From NCBI GenBank assembly GCA_002780205.1, contig PEVQ01000176.1:1-6069 (forward strand): 6,069 nt of DNA. Reading direction: 5' to 3'. Source of the stretch: Elusimicrobia bacterium CG06_land_8_20_14_3_00_38_11 (lineage in GTDB: Bacteria > Elusimicrobiota > UBA8919). Within the stretch, counting starts at the first letter, position 1, and every line of letters starts with the position of its first letter. A program made the translations under genes and the position numbers. Shown one piece after another: positions 4,514-6,069 of this stretch. Under the pieces are notes generated by a model. It searched no databases. It was not told the DNA's origin and saw nothing but the letters and a program-made list of their open reading frames with translations.

Positions 4514-5896
4514 ATGAATAAAGGCAAGATAGTCCAGATACTGGGCCCTGTTGTTGATATAGAATTTCCGAAGGAAAATCTTCCCAAAATCCATAATGCG
4601 ATTACCTGTGCGGGGGCATCGGAGTCGGCGAAGTTCACTTTTGAGGTTGCCTCGCACATCGGAGATAATATCGTCAGATGCATTTCTTTGACGGATACAG
4701 CCGGTTTATCGCGGGGTATGGAAACGATAGATACCGGTGAGGCGATAAAAATTCCGGTGGGACGCCAATGTCTCGGCAGGGTGATGGATTTATTCGGTAA
4801 GCCGATTGACCATCAGGGCATTATAAAATCGGAAATATTCAGAACTATTCACGCATCGCCGCCTACGATTGTTCAGCAAAAAACCGCGCCTGAAATTTTT
4901 GAGACGGGCATAAAAGTTATTGACCTGCTCTGTCCTTATCAAAAAGGCGGAAAAATCGGACTTTTCGGCGGTGCCGGTGTGGGCAAGACCGTTGTCGTAA
5001 TGGAATTAATACACAATGTCGCAGTTCAGCACAACGGCGTTTCCGTTTTCGGCGGCGTGGGAGAAAGGAGCCGGGAAGGAAATGATTTATATCTTGAAAT
5101 GAAGCAATCAAAAGTTCTGGACAAAGCGGTGCTTGTCTTTGGCCAAATGAATGAGCCGCCGGGCGCAAGATTCCGCGTCGGACTTTCGGCACTGACGCAG
5201 GCGGAGTATTTTCGCGATACGGAAAGGCAGGATGTTCTTCTTTTCATAGACAACATTTTTAGATATGTTTTGGCGGGATGCGAGGTCTCGGCGCTTTTGG
5301 GAAGAATGCCTTCCGCCGTCGGGTATCAGCCGACATTACAGACGGAAATGGCGCAACTTCAGGAGAGAATTACATCCACAAAGGACGGTTCCATTACCTC
5401 GGTTCAGGCGATATATGTTCCCGCCGACGATTTAACCGACCCGGGCGTCGCCGCTGCATTTTCTCATCTGGATGTATCAACGGTGCTTTCCCGCCAGATT
5501 GTGGAGTTGGGAATTTATCCCGCGGTGGATCCGCTGGACTCATCATCAAGAATACTTGACCCGAAAATTGTCGGAGTTGAACACTATACCGTCGCCAGAA
5601 ATGTTCAGAAAATTTTACAGAGATACAAGGATTTACAGGACATCATAGCGATTTTAGGAATGGATGAACTTTCGGAAGACGACAAAATTACCGTTTCACG
5701 GGCAAGAAAAATACAGAAATTTTTATCGCAGCCGTTTTTCGTCGCCGAGAAATTTACCGGCATACCCGGAAAATATGTAACATTAGCCGAAACGATTAAG
5801 GGCTTCAAGGAAATTATAGAAGGTAAGCACGACGCCATCCCGGAGCAGGCATTTTATATGAAAGGTTCTATAGATGAAATATCCGCTAACAGTTGA
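4514..5896 (+). CDS. atpD: F-type ATP synthase subunit beta (catalytic)
   Basis: Beta carries the catalytic sites of F1. Counting from the ATG at 4514 (460 aa, normal), the barrel domain starts GKIVQILGPVVDIEF. The P-loop GGAGVGKT is at 152-159. The catalytic glutamate E184 and R185 lie in GERSREGNDLY, Walker B is DVLLFIDN (240-247), and DELSEDD is at 385-391. All catalytic residues are present. The stretch IFRYVLAGCEVSALLG has V252 and C256 where E. coli has Thr, a mild oddity. A TTG at 4502 would add four residues (MVLT), but it lies inside the repeat arm and no homologue would be expected to need it. GGTG at 4504-4507 could act as a weak ribosome site for the ATG. The 3' end overlaps atpC by 23 nt. 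Confidence 0.98.
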   Translation: MNKGKIVQILGPVVDIEFPKENLPKIHNAITCAGASESAKFTFEVASHIGDNIVRCISLTDTAGLSRGMETIDTGEAIKIPVGRQCLGRVMDLFGKPIDHQGIIKSEIFRTIHASPPTIVQQKTAPEIFETGIKVIDLLCPYQKGGKIGLFGGAGVGKTVVVMELIHNVAVQHNGVSVFGGVGERSREGNDLYLEMKQSKVLDKAVLVFGQMNEPPGARFRVGLSALTQAEYFRDTERQDVLLFIDNIFRYVLAGCEVSALLGRMPSAVGYQPTLQTEMAQLQERITSTKDGSITSVQAIYVPADDLTDPGVAAAFSHLDVSTVLSRQIVELGIYPAVDPLDSSSRILDPKIVGVEHYTVARNVQKILQRYKDLQDIIAILGMDELSEDDKITVSRARKIQKFLSQPFFVAEKFTGIPGKYVTLAETIKGFKEIIEGKHDAIPEQAFYMKGSIDEISANS

Positions 5897-6069
5897 AATT
5901 ATCACGCCTGAAAAAGTGGCGTATAAAGGAACCGCTGAATATCTTTCTTTACCTGCGTATAACGGTTCATTGGGTGTTTTGCCCGGGCATATTGATTATT
6001 TGACGATGCTTAATCCCGGAGAAATCAGAATAAAAAAAGATGACGATTGGCAACTTTTCGCTGTCTCCG
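5874..6069 (+). CDS. atpC: F-type ATP synthase subunit epsilon, N-terminal part (cut by window edge)
   Basis: Epsilon binds the foot of gamma and regulates ATP hydrolysis. The first 65 codons are visible, starting MKYPLTVEIITPEKVAYKG. They match the N-terminal beta-sandwich domain, including the hallmark SLGVLPGHIDYLTMLNPGEIRI. The C-terminal helices lie beyond the window. A TAG directly upstream in frame (5871-5873) makes the ATG at 5874 the first possible start. AAAGG at 5861-5865, 8 bases before the start, is the best Shine-Dalgarno-like site in the window, although it lies inside atpD. The 23-nt overlap with atpD in another frame implies coupled expression of beta and epsilon. Confidence 0.93.
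   Translation, partial: MKYPLTVEIITPEKVAYKGTAEYLSLPAYNGSLGVLPGHIDYLTMLNPGEIRIKKDDDWQLFAVS

Noticed and set aside
5278..5559. Plus-strand open frame of 93 codons inside atpD
   Set aside because: It lies in another frame of the unmistakable beta gene; its Arg/Gly-rich translation is a shadow of conserved codons.
1..6069. A new defence or mobile system
   Set aside because: All coding sequence belongs to the ATP synthase operon; no transposase, nuclease, toxin or other accessory gene is present.

Overview
The window holds most of one bacterial F-type (F1Fo) ATP synthase operon, all on the + strand, in the standard order: atpE (c), atpF (b), atpH (delta), atpA (alpha), atpG (gamma), atpD (beta) and the first 65 codons of atpC (epsilon), which runs off the right edge. 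atpB (subunit a) would normally lie just left of the window and is not seen. Together the products form the membrane rotor ring (c), the peripheral stalk (b, delta), the catalytic hexamer (alpha, beta) and the central shaft (gamma, epsilon), coupling ion flow through the membrane to ATP synthesis or hydrolysis.

Layout: atpE 7-366; a 225-bp gap of repeats; atpF 592-1077 and atpH 1074-1598, overlapping by 4 nt; a 109-bp repeat gap; atpA 1708-3225; a 241-bp repeat gap; atpG 3467-4384; a 129-bp repeat gap; atpD 4514-5896, overlapping atpC (5874 onward) by 23 nt. The enzyme itself is conventional apart from the c subunit. That subunit has a signal-peptide-like N-terminus, a Na+-type ligand set (Q61, E94, S95) and an almost erased glycine motif in helix 1.

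The unusual part is the DNA between the genes. Every junction where genes do not overlap is filled, almost exactly from stop codon to start codon, by a palindromic repeat. The families differ in sequence but share one design: several copies of a short unit in the left arm and its reverse complement in the right arm. The units are CACGAAT/ATTCGTG, CACAG/CTGTG and CAATTAAAAAT/ATTTTTAATTG. Smaller hairpin elements are nested inside two of the gaps. A degenerate palindrome of the same design (GGAAC/GTTCC, mirror-symmetric about base 4088) lies inside atpG, exactly where gamma is about 20 residues longer than E. coli gamma. This looks like a repeat captured in frame.

The organism cannot be named from this window. 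Low to moderate GC, few Shine-Dalgarno sites, a Na+-type c subunit and gaps rich in repeats would fit an uncultivated anaerobic lineage of the Omnitrophota or Elusimicrobiota kind, but that is a weak inference. No new enzyme system, CRISPR array, RNA gene or transposase gene is visible. The novelty lies in the repeat architecture.
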